DNA of 44,308 nt, taken from the NCBI GenBank assembly GCA_964551735.1, contig CAZKEF010000044.1, positions 1-44,308 on the forward strand. The letters are read 5' to 3'. The notes under the pieces were generated by a model, which saw only the letters and a program-made list of their open reading frames with translations, was not told where the DNA came from and did no database searches. How positions within the stretch are numbered: position 1 is the first letter of the stretch; each line of letters starts with the position of its first letter. The position numbers were made by a program, and so were the translations under genes. This document shows positions 16,390 to 24,108 of this stretch, in pieces. The stretch comes from DAOUAT01 sp964551735 (GTDB lineage: Bacteria; Chloroflexota; Anaerolineae; CG2-30-64-16).

Positions 16390-17085
16390 ATGAACCACGC
16401 GTTGTCTGACAAGCTCGCCATCTATCTGGAAATCGGCGCACGCCGCACGTTTGCGGCCGCGTTCGAGTGGCCCGGCTGGTGCCGCACGGGGCGCGATGAA
16501 GCCGCCGCGCTGCGCAGCCTGTGCGATTACGGCCCGCGCTATGCCCGCGTGTTGCGCGCCACGCCGCTGGACTTCCGGACGCCGGACGATATCTCGGCGT
16601 TCGTGATCGTGGAGCGCCTGGCGGGCACCGCGACCACCGACTTCGGCGCGCCCGACCGGGTCCCGGGCGGCGATGCCGATCCCCTCGCTGCGCCCGACTT
16701 GCAGCGCCTGCAAATCCTCCTGGAGGCGTGTTGGCAGGCGTTCGACGCGGCCGTTGCGCGGGCCGCCGGGCAGGTCTTGCGGGTCGGCCCGCGCGGCGGC
16801 GGCCGCACGCTGGATGGCATCGCCGGGCACGTGCTCGACGCCGAGATCAGCTATCTCGCCCAACTGGGCGGCAAGGCGCCGGCGCAAAGCTCGCCGCTAT
16901 CCCCCGCGCCCATCCGCCAGGCCATCCTGGAAACGCTGGCGGCCTCCGCGCGCGGCGAGATCGCGCCCTATGGGCCGCGGGGCGGGAAGCGCTGGCCGCC
17001 GCGCTACTTCGTCCGCCGGGTCACGTGGCACGTCCTGGATCACGCCTGGGAGATCGAAGACCGGCTGGAAAAGCCCGGCGGGTAG
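16390..17085 (+). CDS. Conserved DinB-like hypothetical protein
   Basis: This 231-residue protein includes LEIGARRTFAAAFEWPGWCR, YGPRYARVL and the C-terminal RRVTWHVLDHAWEIEDRLE. The spaced His residues and helical character resemble DinB/YfiT-type four-helix proteins, which often bind a metal. I recognise the family as conserved in actinobacteria and Chloroflexota but not its function. It starts right at the edge of the decayed stretch and lacks a clear ribosome site. It is probably co-transcribed with the DUF5655 gene 24 bases downstream. Confidence 0.68.
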   Translation: MNHALSDKLAIYLEIGARRTFAAAFEWPGWCRTGRDEAAALRSLCDYGPRYARVLRATPLDFRTPDDISAFVIVERLAGTATTDFGAPDRVPGGDADPLAAPDLQRLQILLEACWQAFDAAVARAAGQVLRVGPRGGGRTLDGIAGHVLDAEISYLAQLGGKAPAQSSPLSPAPIRQAILETLAASARGEIAPYGPRGGKRWPPRYFVRRVTWHVLDHAWEIEDRLEKPGG

Positions 17086-17109
17086 ACCATCGTTGCGAGG
17101 AGTGAAGGC

Positions 17110-17478
17110 GTGCCGGCCCTGACGATTACTGACTTCTTTCGCGCTCGAGAGGACTCAAGGCAGCTTTTCGACGCCATCGCGCGGGAGGTTGATCGGCTCG
17201 GTGACGCGACGGTGCGCGTCTCAAAGAGCCAGGTGGCGTTTCGCCGGAAGGGGAACTTTGCGGTGGTCTGGATACCGGGCCAATACCTCACCCATCACCC
17301 GACCGCCCCGCTCGTTCTCACCCTATCACTTCCGGCGCGTGACCCGTCCCCGCGGTGGAAGGAGATCACGGAGATCGGGCCCCGGCGCTTCACGCACCAT
17401 TTGGAACTGCACCGAAACGGCGACATTGACGATGAAGTCCGTGCCTGGCTGCGGATGGCTTGGGAGCAAAGCGCCTAA
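17110..17478 (+). CDS. DUF5655-like protein
   Basis: This 122-residue protein starts at GTG 17110, with only a weak GAAGG immediately before the start. The pattern LFDAIAREVDRLGDATVRVSKSQVAFRRKGNFAVVW, followed by PLVLTLSLPARDPSPRWKEI and RFTHHLEL, matches the DUF5655 domain, a small fold often found alone or attached to other domains; its role is not known. Its stop overlaps the stop of the convergent methyltransferase by 4 bases. Confidence 0.72.
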   Translation: MPALTITDFFRAREDSRQLFDAIAREVDRLGDATVRVSKSQVAFRRKGNFAVVWIPGQYLTHHPTAPLVLTLSLPARDPSPRWKEITEIGPRRFTHHLELHRNGDIDDEVRAWLRMAWEQSA

Positions 17479-18275
17479 CGAGCGTTTGTATCGTTGACGG
17501 CCGCCAAAATCACACGGCGTTCGGCTGCCAGGGATGCGGGTGTCTCCGGATACGCCGACCCGTATGCTACGACGGTGAACTCCGCTCCCGCCAACGCAGC
17601 CAAATAAGCTTCCGCCGGCCGGACCCGCAGCCGGTGCGCCACGGTAAAGCGATCCTCCCCTCGCCCCCGGTTCACCTTGAACGCCTGGCGCATGGTCCAG
17701 ATGCCCGCCGCGCGGTCGTAGCTGTGCGCCTCCGCCACGGAGATCGTGCCCCACGGCGCGGAGAAGCGGGTCGTCTGCGGCGGGAGCCCCTCCTGGCCCA
17801 GCGTGCGGGGGTAATCGAAAACGTCTAGCACCAGGCGGCCGCCGGGGCGCAGGCAGTGGTGAAAGCCGGCCAGCGCGGCGTCCAGCTCGTCATCGGCCAG
17901 CAGATAGGCCAGGGGCGACTCCAGGCACAGGATCCCGTCGAACGCGGCCGCAAACGGCAGGGAGCGCAGGTCGCCCTGGATCACCCGGCCGGGCCGGCCC
18001 TCGGCCGCCAGCTTGCCCTGCGCGATCGCCGCCATAAGCGGGTCGGCATCCAGCCCCACCACCGTGTAGCCCAGCGCCGCCAACCCCGCCAGGTGCGCGC
18101 CCGTGCCGCAGCCGGCATCCAGCAGCCGGGCCGGCGGAGAGCCGAAGACCTGGCCCAGGAACGCGAGCTGCGCGGCGCGGAACGCCGGGTCGTCGTACAG
18201 CACGTCGTAGACGCCGGCGAAGCTGGCCGGTTCACTCTGCGGGCTGGCTGCCACGGTACGCTTCCGGGGTGTCAA
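17475..18275 (-). CDS. Class I SAM-dependent methyltransferase
   Basis: This 266-residue Rossmann-fold methyltransferase has motif I LLDAGCGTGAHL, motif II VVGLDADP, motif III IQGDLRSLPF and post-motif RPGGRLVLDVFDY. The substrate is unknown. The first 15 residues are low complexity. The start lies 44 bases inside the end of the YqeC-MocA gene, so the two are translationally linked; there is no ribosome site evidence for a later start. Confidence 0.85.
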   Translation of the reverse strand: MTPRKRTVAASPQSEPASFAGVYDVLYDDPAFRAAQLAFLGQVFGSPPARLLDAGCGTGAHLAGLAALGYTVVGLDADPLMAAIAQGKLAAEGRPGRVIQGDLRSLPFAAAFDGILCLESPLAYLLADDELDAALAGFHHCLRPGGRLVLDVFDYPRTLGQEGLPPQTTRFSAPWGTISVAEAHSYDRAAGIWTMRQAFKVNRGRGEDRFTVAHRLRVRPAEAYLAALAGAEFTVVAYGSAYPETPASLAAERRVILAAVNDTNAR

Positions 18276-19797
18276 TGTCCTGCAGGATCTCCGGCGTTGG
18301 CCAGTCCACCCACGCGATCTCGTCCGCGTGGGCCTGGATCACCGGCCGCGCGCCGATGTCGCCGCGCAGGGCTGCGAACTCGGGGAAGGTGGCCCGGTCG
18401 AACAGCACGGGGTTGCCGCGCTGGCCGGCGTGCCGCGGGGCCACGACCGGCGCCAGCGTCTCCCCGTGGCGCCGGATCAGGGCCGCCAGCAGCTCCGGGG
18501 TGACGCCGGGCTGGTCGGCGAGGAGGTATATGATGGCGCTAAGGTCCCCTATGTCTTCATGCGGAGGAGCTGAGGAGCGGAGGGGCGGGGCAAGCAGCGC
18601 CTTCAGCCCTGCCAACACGCTGCGGCTCTGCCCCGCGGCCCAGTCGGGGACAGGGACGATTTCCAGGGCGGTTCTCTGTGTACCGTCCGGCGTTGCGGCA
18701 GATGAGAGACCATCCACCGGGAATGGAGGCTTTAGCCGGTTTCTTGCGTTGAGTGACTGACCGGCTAACCCTAAAGGTGGCTGTCGCACAGCCTCGATTC
18801 CACCATCCTCTGAAGGTTTATCCGCGTTTATCTGCGCTCGTCCGCGTCCGCTTTTCAGAGCGTCCATCACGCGCTCCGCCTCCGCGCCCACGGTCACCGC
18901 GACGCGAGCGATGTCGGGGCAGGCCAGCGCCTGGGCGGCCACGTGGGCCACCAGGGGGACGCCCTGCCAGGGGAGCACCTGCTTCAAGCCCCCGAAGCGC
19001 CGCGCTTCCCCGGCCGCCAGCACCACGGCCCCGATCCGGCCCCAGACCTCGCGCACCGGGTCGGGCTCGGTCACGGCGGCGATGAGCACGCTGTCCACGC
19101 AGGGGTGCGCCAACAGCAGCCGCGCGATCTGGCGGGCCGCGGGCAGGCGCTCATCGGTCACTTTGTTGAGGATGGGCACGAAGCGGGCGCGGGGCGGCAG
19201 CCCCTTGGCCCCGCCGTCGGGATGCGCCAGCACGGCCGCGATCAGCTCAGGCGTGACCGGGTCACCGAGCGCCGCGCCGGTTAGCGCGGCGGCCAGGCCG
19301 GGCCGGTGCACGTGCGCCTCGTCCAGCGGTTGACCTACCACGTCCAGCCCAACCATGGGCGCAAGGATGGTCGCGCTGGCCGGGATGACCGGCTCGTGGG
19401 CCGCGGGCGCCTTGAACGGCAGCCGCCGCGAGCCGTCGGCCTCCACGATCACGGCGTCTACCGCGGGCTGGGCCGCGACGCGATCGAGCAGCGCCGGCGG
19501 CACACCCTGCACCTTATCCTGCTCGACGATGGTGCCGCCCGCGACCAGCACATGGCCGTGCTCGGCCAGCGCGGCCGGCAGTTGAGCCAGCAACGTGCCC
19601 GCGCCCTCCAGCACCAGGCGCGCCGGCGCGCGGGCCATTTGGGCCACGAAGATCTTGGTGGTCATGGTGGTGACCACGCGGCGATCTGCGGCGCGCAGCT
19701 CCTCGGCCAGGCGGAACATGGCGGTGGTCTTGCCGCCGCCGCCGGCCAGGGCGATGACGTCTTTGGGTTGGATGCGGAGAGCAGTTGAAAGTAACAT
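18232..19797 (-). CDS. YqeC-MocA fusion for molybdenum hydroxylase maturation
   Basis: This 521-residue two-domain protein starts at the ATG at 19797 (AGGA 5 bases upstream; an earlier start at 19833 lies in repeat sequence). Residues 1 to about 245 match YqeC, the selenium-dependent hydroxylase accessory protein, with P-loop ALAGGGGKTTAMF and IVEADGSRRLPFKAP. Residues about 255-521 match MocA/MobA-like cytidylyltransferases (VVLAAGEARRFGGLKQVLPW; LLADQPGVT; GNPVLFDR), which make molybdopterin cytosine dinucleotide. In E. coli yqeC and mocA are separate neighbours. About 54 residues (315-369) are an in-frame insertion made of dispersed repeats; relatives go almost directly from the VTVG-type strand to EIVPNPDW. 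It probably serves the Xdh-like enzyme at 31675-35423. Confidence 0.88.
   Translation of the reverse strand: MLLSTALRIQPKDVIALAGGGGKTTAMFRLAEELRAADRRVVTTMTTKIFVAQMARAPARLVLEGAGTLLAQLPAALAEHGHVLVAGGTIVEQDKVQGVPPALLDRVAAQPAVDAVIVEADGSRRLPFKAPAAHEPVIPASATILAPMVGLDVVGQPLDEAHVHRPGLAAALTGAALGDPVTPELIAAVLAHPDGGAKGLPPRARFVPILNKVTDERLPAARQIARLLLAHPCVDSVLIAAVTEPDPVREVWGRIGAVVLAAGEARRFGGLKQVLPWQGVPLVAHVAAQALACPDIARVAVTVGAEAERVMDALKSGRGRAQINADKPSEDGGIEAVRQPPLGLAGQSLNARNRLKPPFPVDGLSSAATPDGTQRTALEIVPVPDWAAGQSRSVLAGLKALLAPPLRSSAPPHEDIGDLSAIIYLLADQPGVTPELLAALIRRHGETLAPVVAPRHAGQRGNPVLFDRATFPEFAALRGDIGARPVIQAHADEIAWVDWPTPEILQDIDTPEAYRGSQPAE
18690..18852 (-). repeat. Repeat-derived in-frame insertion in mocA
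   Basis: This segment contains hairpin-element copy B1 (18721-18802, arms resembling GGAATCGAGGCT and AAGCCTCCATTC on the minus strand) and a low-complexity unit at 18817-18851 (CGGACGCGGACGAGCGCAGA type) that recurs at 29661-29690. Translated, it gives GIEAVRQPPLGLAGQS, with RGRAQINADK beside it. It is a whole number of codons, so the downstream cytidylyltransferase domain stays in frame. Confidence 0.8.
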
Positions 19798-19846
19798 GGC
19801 GATCCTGATGAACTTTGAGACGGTGGCTTCCAACCACCGAGCCTAC

Positions 19847-21673
19847 TCACGTTGGCCTTCGTAGCCCCTTCGGGTAATGGCTCTTCAGCCGGCCGCCGGT
19901 GCGCTTGCCCCAACCCAGCGGGAAGCCGTCCACGGCGACCAGCGTCCAGCCATCCTCGCCCGCGTTGACCAGCGTCTCCCCGCGCAGGTAGGCGGCCAGC
20001 TCGGGCGCGTCGGCGGGCAGAACGAGGGTGCGGCGGGCATCCTCCAGCCTCAGCCCCAACGCCAGCGCGTGCGACGGCTCGAAGCGGTCCTTTTTCAGCG
20101 TGCCCAGCCACCAGCCGGGGTGCAGGTAGCGCAACCCGGTCAGGTCGGGTAGGCCGGCCGGGAGCGCGTACAGGTAGGAACCGACAAGGGCCAAGTCCGT
20201 TGAAAAAATCGCGTCCGGAATCGAGCCTTCAGGCGGTTTGGCGCCCGAAGGCAAGTGACCGGCTAACCCTAGAAGGGGCTGCCGCGCAGCCACGATTCCA
20301 GTTTCGGCGGAGGTCATGTTGAACGCGGCCGCACAGAACGAGCGATAAGCGTCCTCGACTGACTTAGGCAGCTTTGTTGGCCGCCAGGTCTTGGGGGACG
20401 GGCTGGCGAGTGCGTGTGTCGCCCGTTCCAGCACGGCGACGAAGTGCCCCTCGCCCGGCGCCAGGTGGGGCCACAGGCGGACCGTGCGGTCCAGGGACAA
20501 TGAACGATCTGGCGCGGCTAGCGCTGCCCGGCCCGGCAACCCGGCCGGTGAAGGTGTCATGCTGAGCGGGTTGGTCCCGTCTGCCTGTTCGCGGCGAGAG
20601 TCCAGCGAAGCATCTCCGGACGCTGGCCGGCGAGACTGTTCGCTGGTGACTCGCCGGCGCGCACTTTGGCTGGCGGACCCGCTCAGAGCGACAGGGGAAG
20701 ATGTTCTAAGGGCGGGCGCGTGGGCAGGTGCGAGACCTGCCCCTACCGCGATCCACTCCGGCCGGCCGGGCGAGAAACCGGGAGACTGCGGCGGCTCGAC
20801 CAACGTGAAGTCGGGGTGGTCTGCCAGGAAGCGAGCGATCGTCCCCTCGTTCTCTTCCGGGTTGAAGGTGCAGGTGGCGTAGACCAGGCGGCCGCCGGGG
20901 CGGACCAGCCGGGCGGCGTGATCCAGGATGCCGGTCTGGCGCAGCGCGCACCCGCGCACCAGTTCCGGCGCCCACTCGCGGCGCGCGGCCTCGCCTTTGC
21001 GCATCATCCCCTCGCCGGAGCAGGGCGCGTCCACCAGCACCCGGTCGAAGAAGCCGGGCAACCGCTCGGCCAGCCGTTCAGGGGTCTCGTTGGTGATCGC
21101 GACGTTGCGCGCCCCCCAGCGTTCCAGGTTGCCGGCCAGTTCCCAGGCGCGTTGGGGGCGGATCTCGTTGGCGACCAGCAGGCCCTGGCCTTGCATCATG
21201 CTGGCGATGTGGGTCGCTTTGCCGCCGGGCGCGGCCGCCAGGTCGAGCACCCGCTCGCCCGGCTGCGGATCCAGCAGCTCGGCCGCGGCCATGGCGGATG
21301 GGTCCTGCAGGTAGTAGAGGCCGGCGGCGTGGTAGGGGTGCTTGCCGGGACCCACCCCCCCGACCGCCCTCTCCTTCGACGATCTCAGGACAGGCTCTGC
21401 CAGGGAGGGGGGAGGTTCGCTCCCCTCTCCTCGCAGGAGAGGGGTCGGGGGGGTGGTCCTCATCTCGAACCCGGTCGGGCACCACGGCACCGGCATCAAA
21501 TTGAATGGCGCCAGAGACCGAAACGCCTCCACGCTGATCTTCAGCGTGTTCACCCGCAGCCCGACGCTGGCCGGCGCGTCATAGCTCGCCAGGAACGCGG
21601 GGTACTCGTCGCCGAGCAGCGCGGCCATGCTCTCCAGGAAAGCCGTAGGCAGAATTCCTGTCTTGGTATGCAC
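19847..21673 (-). CDS. rsmF: RsmF-like 16S rRNA m5C methyltransferase
   Basis: This 608-residue NOL1/NOP2/Sun-family RNA cytosine-5 methyltransferase has the N-terminal RVNTLK motif, SAM site LDLAAAPGGKATH (about 144), release-Cys motif DAPCSGEGMM (about 212) and catalytic-Cys motif YATCTFNPEENE (about 265). The C-terminal part resembles the RsmF RNA-binding extension (PKSVEDAYRSFCAAAF; LHPGWWLGTLKKDRFEPSHALAL). The family is about 460-480 residues long. The excess here equals three in-frame repeat insertions at residues about 72-108, 309-391 and 457-485, all between conserved blocks, so the enzyme may still fold. The ribosome site before the ATG is weak. Confidence 0.88.
   Translation of the reverse strand: MHTKTGILPTAFLESMAALLGDEYPAFLASYDAPASVGLRVNTLKISVEAFRSLAPFNLMPVPWCPTGFEMRTTPPTPLLRGEGSEPPPSLAEPVLRSSKERAVGGVGPGKHPYHAAGLYYLQDPSAMAAAELLDPQPGERVLDLAAAPGGKATHIASMMQGQGLLVANEIRPQRAWELAGNLERWGARNVAITNETPERLAERLPGFFDRVLVDAPCSGEGMMRKGEAARREWAPELVRGCALRQTGILDHAARLVRPGGRLVYATCTFNPEENEGTIARFLADHPDFTLVEPPQSPGFSPGRPEWIAVGAGLAPAHAPALRTSSPVALSGSASQSARRRVTSEQSRRPASGDASLDSRREQADGTNPLSMTPSPAGLPGRAALAAPDRSLSLDRTVRLWPHLAPGEGHFVAVLERATHALASPSPKTWRPTKLPKSVEDAYRSFCAAAFNMTSAETGIVAARQPLLGLAGHLPSGAKPPEGSIPDAIFSTDLALVGSYLYALPAGLPDLTGLRYLHPGWWLGTLKKDRFEPSHALALGLRLEDARRTLVLPADAPELAAYLRGETLVNAGEDGWTLVAVDGFPLGWGKRTGGRLKSHYPKGLRRPT
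20217..20301 (-). repeat. Hairpin element B2 inside rsmF
   Basis: Copy B2 of the element also found at 18721-18802, 26425-26485 and 38096-38158. On the minus strand it begins GGAATCGTGGCTGCGCGGCA and encodes GIVAARQPLLGLAGHL, in the same frame as copy B1 in mocA. Both B1 and B2 have an extra stretch (CCACCTTTAGGGTTAGCC type) absent from the shorter intergenic copies. Confidence 0.85.
20500..20747 (-). repeat. Composite repeat insertion inside rsmF
   Basis: About 83 in-frame codons made of pieces that look like separate dispersed repeats: GGGCAGGTGCGAGACCTGCC-type inverted repeat at 20717-20747 (encoding GAGLAPAHAP), a CTGAGCGGGT/ACCCGCTCAG pair (20561-20572 and 20676-20688), and Ser/Arg-rich low-complexity sequence between. 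It separates the catalytic half from the C-terminal extension of RsmF. Confidence 0.7.
21350..21458 (-). repeat. CT-rich hairpin repeat inside rsmF
   Basis: About 37 in-frame codons with the low-complexity peptide PPTPLLRGEGSEPPPSLAEP. On the plus strand the core is CCCCTCTCCT / AGGAGAGGGG (21422-21431 and 21435-21444), a hairpin type often dispersed in GC-rich genomes. The insertion falls between RVNTLK-type N-terminal sequence and the conserved HPYHAAGLYYLQDPSA block. Confidence 0.75.
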
Positions 21674-21688
21674 TGATGAACCGTTGGA

Positions 21689-22018
21689 CTACTCGAACAA
21701 CCAGGAGTCGAATCCTAAAGCGAAAGCGACGGCGCGCTGGACTTCGCTCATCCGATCAGGAGACAAGGCACCGATTCGCACGCCGAGATTGGATTTCGGA
21801 ACAGTCTGCAGGTGGTCGAGATTGACTGCGCACTCGGCCGGAAGCCCTTCGGCAGGCCCCAGGAAAACTTCTGAGGGGATGCCGCGCATCGTGGAAGTGA
21901 TCGGCGCCACGGTCAGCGCATTGAGTGGGCCTATGGCGGAGTCGCGCGTCAGGATCAACACGGGACGGCGTTTGTCCGGCGGTGCAAAGGTATACCAGCG
22001 TATCTCCCCCCGCCTCAT
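21689..22018 (-). CDS. mazF: MazF/PemK-family toxin
   Basis: This 109-residue protein matches the PemK/MazF family of mRNA-cleaving ribonucleases: RRGEIRWYTFAPPDKRRPVLILTRD at the start, APITSTMRGIPSEV with the conserved T/R, and VNLDHLQTVPKSNLGVRIGAL. Its ATG overlaps the antitoxin stop (ATGA), as usual for a type II pair. It lies 15 bases before rsmF on the same strand, so read-through is possible. No lesion is seen. Confidence 0.93.
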   Translation of the reverse strand: MRRGEIRWYTFAPPDKRRPVLILTRDSAIGPLNALTVAPITSTMRGIPSEVFLGPAEGLPAECAVNLDHLQTVPKSNLGVRIGALSPDRMSEVQRAVAFALGFDSWLFE

Positions 22019-22251
22019 ACGTCACCCCACGCATGTTCCGATTCGGGGATGTCAAACTCGCCCGGCTGTGGGGGATAACGGGTGTAACCGGCGATGTGCT
22101 GGCGTTCGAGCTCTGCGATCCGCTGTTTCTGCAACATGAGACGCAAAGCATCTCGGATGAACGCCGACCGTGTCGTGTTTAACGCCTGACTGGCCCGGTC
22201 TACTTCAATCAGCAAGGTGTCGTCTATCGTCATTTGTATCGTTTTTATCAC
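22015..22251 (-). CDS. Ribbon-helix-helix antitoxin of MazF
   Basis: This 78-residue protein has an N-terminal ribbon-helix-helix DNA-binding domain (MIKTIQMTIDDTLLIEVDRA, TTRSAFIRDALRLML) and a Pro/acid-rich C-terminal tail (YPPQPGEFDIPESEHAW) that would wrap the toxin. The start is GTG at 22251, supported by AGGAG 7 bases upstream. It is expected to repress its own promoter. Confidence 0.9.
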   Translation of the reverse strand: MIKTIQMTIDDTLLIEVDRASQALNTTRSAFIRDALRLMLQKQRIAELERQHIAGYTRYPPQPGEFDIPESEHAWGDV

Positions 22252-22272
22252 AGCACTCTCCTATCACTGTGG

Positions 22273-22313
22273 ATTACGATACACAGTATAGCCCACATTA
22301 CGATGAGTGTCAA
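22273..22313 (-). promoter_or_regulatory. Near-consensus promoter with paired operator sites for the mazF operon
   Basis: On the minus strand TTGACA (22308-22313), a 17-base spacer and TATACT (22285-22290) form an almost ideal sigma-70 promoter, with a predicted start about 25 bases before the GTG. The octamer ATTACGAT occurs twice on the plus strand (22273-22280 and 22297-22304), 24 bases apart and straddling the -10 box. This is a likely binding site for the ribbon-helix-helix antitoxin. Confidence 0.85.
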
Positions 22314-22329
22314 CAGGTCCTGTGGCAGA

Positions 22330-23979
22330 CTACAAACCCATCGCGCACCCGTCCGCGCGCGGGTCGCTGCCGCCGCACAGCACGCCCGTATCCGGGTCGC
22401 GCAGGATAATCTGCCCGCGGCCGAAGATGGCACGCGCGTGGCCAGTGGTGAGCTCGACCGGGTGGCCCATGCCGGCCAGCGCGGCGACGGTCGCGGCCGG
22501 GATGCCCTCCTCCAGGCTCACCCGGCCCCCCGCCGTGCCGTCGCCGATGCAGAAGCGCGGTCGATCCAGCGCGGCCTGGGGATCCAGCCCGTCCTCGGCC
22601 AGCGCCAGCACCACCTGCACGTGCCCCTGCGGCTGCATGAACCCGCCCATCACGCCGAAGGGGCCATACAGGCTGCCGTCGGCTACCCGCGCGATCATCC
22701 CCGGAATGATCGTGTGATACGGCCGCTTGCCGGGCGCGAGCGCGTTGGGGTGCGCCGGGTCCAGGCTGAAGTTGTGGCCGCGGTTTTGCAGGGTGAAGCC
22801 CCAGCCCGCGGGCACGATGCCGGTGCCGAAGCCCATATAGTTGCTGTTGATAAACGAGCACGCGTTTCCCTCCGCGTCCACGACGCAGAAGTAGACCGTG
22901 TCGGAGCCGGCAACCGGCGCGCCGCGGTGCTGATCCAGGGTGGCGCGGGCCGGATTAATGAGGCGGCGGCGGTCGGCGGCGTATTGCTTCGAGAGTAATT
23001 GGGAGATTGGTATACTGGTAAATTGGGGGTCGGCGACGTACCAGCGGGTGTCGGCGAAGGCCAGGCGCATGGCCTCGATTTCCAGGTGCAGGCGCTCCGG
23101 CCCCAACGGGTCGAGGCCGGCTAACTCGAAGCCCTCCAGGAGGTTCAGCGCCAGCAGCGCGGCCAGCCCCTGGCCGTTGGGCGGGCACTCCCAGACGCGC
23201 AACCCTTCACCCTGAGCGGCGCCGAAGGGATGATAGGTTGTGCTGATCGGCTCGTCCCAGGTGCTGGTGTGGCCGGCCAGGTCTTCGATTGTCATGCAGC
23301 CGCCGGCGGACTGCACCACCGCGGCGATGGCTTCGGCGATGGCGCCGCGGTAGAACACGTCTTTGTCGCCCTCGGCCACTGCCCGTAGCGTGCGCGCCAG
23401 GCCGGGGTTGCGGAAGAGCTCGCCCGGCTGCGGGCCGCGGCCATCAATGGTCAGCTCGCGGCCGTTGGGCGCCTGGGCCAGTTGCCGCACGGCCCCGCGC
23501 TGCCAGAAGTAGGAAGCGACCGGCGCGACCGGGAAGCCCTCCTCCGCCAGGCGGATGGCGGGGGCCAGGATGCGGGATAGCGGCAGGCGGCCGTGGCGCT
23601 GGACCAGGTCGCACCACCCCGCGCACGCGCCGGGCACGGTGACGGTGTGTGCGTGGTACGGCGGCAGCTCGGCGCCGAACCCCTCGCGGCGCAGCCGTTC
23701 CAGCGTCAGCCCGGCCGGCGCGCGCCCCGAGCCGTTGAGCGCAGACACCTGGCCGGTGGCGGCCTCGAAATAGAGCGCGAAGCAGTCGCCGCCGATGCCG
23801 GTGGAGGTGGGCTCGGTCACATTCAGCGCGGCCGCTGTGGCTATCGCCGCGTCCGCCGCGTTGCCGTCCGCGGCCAGGATCTCCAGCCCGGCGGCCACGG
23901 CCAACGGCTGTGAGGCTGCCACCATGCCGCGGCGGCCGTAGACGGGGGAGCGGCGGGAGGCGAAGGGGAAGTTGGTCAT
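22330..23979 (-). CDS. ggt: Gamma-glutamyltransferase family protein
   Basis: This 549-residue Ntn-hydrolase starts at ATG 23979 (GGAAGA upstream); the longer frame to 24036 is encoded by repeat A1 and is rejected. It would cleave or transfer gamma-glutamyl groups. N-terminal landmarks are GMVAASQPLAVAAGLEIL, GGNAADAAIA-like DGNAADAAIA and GGDCFALY. The predicted self-cleavage Thr is in GSDTVYFCVVDAEGN, followed by GFGTGIV and the C-terminal HPVELTTGHARAIFGRGQ. No signal peptide is seen, so it is probably cytoplasmic. Two segments (around 23203-23230 and 22994-23027) are repeat-derived and replace family-typical sequence. Confidence 0.9.
   Translation of the reverse strand: MTNFPFASRRSPVYGRRGMVAASQPLAVAAGLEILAADGNAADAAIATAAALNVTEPTSTGIGGDCFALYFEAATGQVSALNGSGRAPAGLTLERLRREGFGAELPPYHAHTVTVPGACAGWCDLVQRHGRLPLSRILAPAIRLAEEGFPVAPVASYFWQRGAVRQLAQAPNGRELTIDGRGPQPGELFRNPGLARTLRAVAEGDKDVFYRGAIAEAIAAVVQSAGGCMTIEDLAGHTSTWDEPISTTYHPFGAAQGEGLRVWECPPNGQGLAALLALNLLEGFELAGLDPLGPERLHLEIEAMRLAFADTRWYVADPQFTSIPISQLLSKQYAADRRRLINPARATLDQHRGAPVAGSDTVYFCVVDAEGNACSFINSNYMGFGTGIVPAGWGFTLQNRGHNFSLDPAHPNALAPGKRPYHTIIPGMIARVADGSLYGPFGVMGGFMQPQGHVQVVLALAEDGLDPQAALDRPRFCIGDGTAGGRVSLEEGIPAATVAALAGMGHPVELTTGHARAIFGRGQIILRDPDTGVLCGGSDPRADGCAMGL
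22994..23027 (-). repeat. Low-complexity segment inside ggt
   Basis: On the minus strand this reads CAATTTACCAGTATACCAAT plus flanks, an AT-rich low-complexity unit strikingly unlike the surrounding GC-rich codons. It encodes PQFTSIPISQLLSK, where relatives have a short variable loop before LLSKEYA. It keeps the frame. Confidence 0.55.
23203..23230 (-). repeat. TCGAAGGG/CTGAGCG-type repeat inside ggt
   Basis: The plus strand CCCTTCACCCTGAGCGGCGC continues to CCGAAGGG, an inverted repeat related to those at 25320-25381 and 41982-42013. It encodes HPFGAAQGEGL in frame, just before the conserved VWECPPNGQG. Confidence 0.6.
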
Positions 23980-23992
23980 GATGTTTTCTTCC

Positions 23993-24108
23993 AGCAACCG
24001 GGCGACCGAGGTCACGGCTACCTTTGCGAAGTCCACCTTCGTGGACTAACCGCTAGTCTGCGCAGGCAGACTTTGCAAATGTGGCCGCGGTTTCAACCGC
24101 CGGGGCAA
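23993..24108. repeat. Dispersed repeat A, copy 1
   Basis: About 116 bases beginning AGCAACCGGGCGACCGAGGT, nearly identical to 28689-28828. It contains two hairpins, GTCCAC/GTGGAC and AGTCTG/CAGACT. It lies in front of ggt and supplies the stop and last residues of the pyrophosphatase-like gene. Confidence 0.9.
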
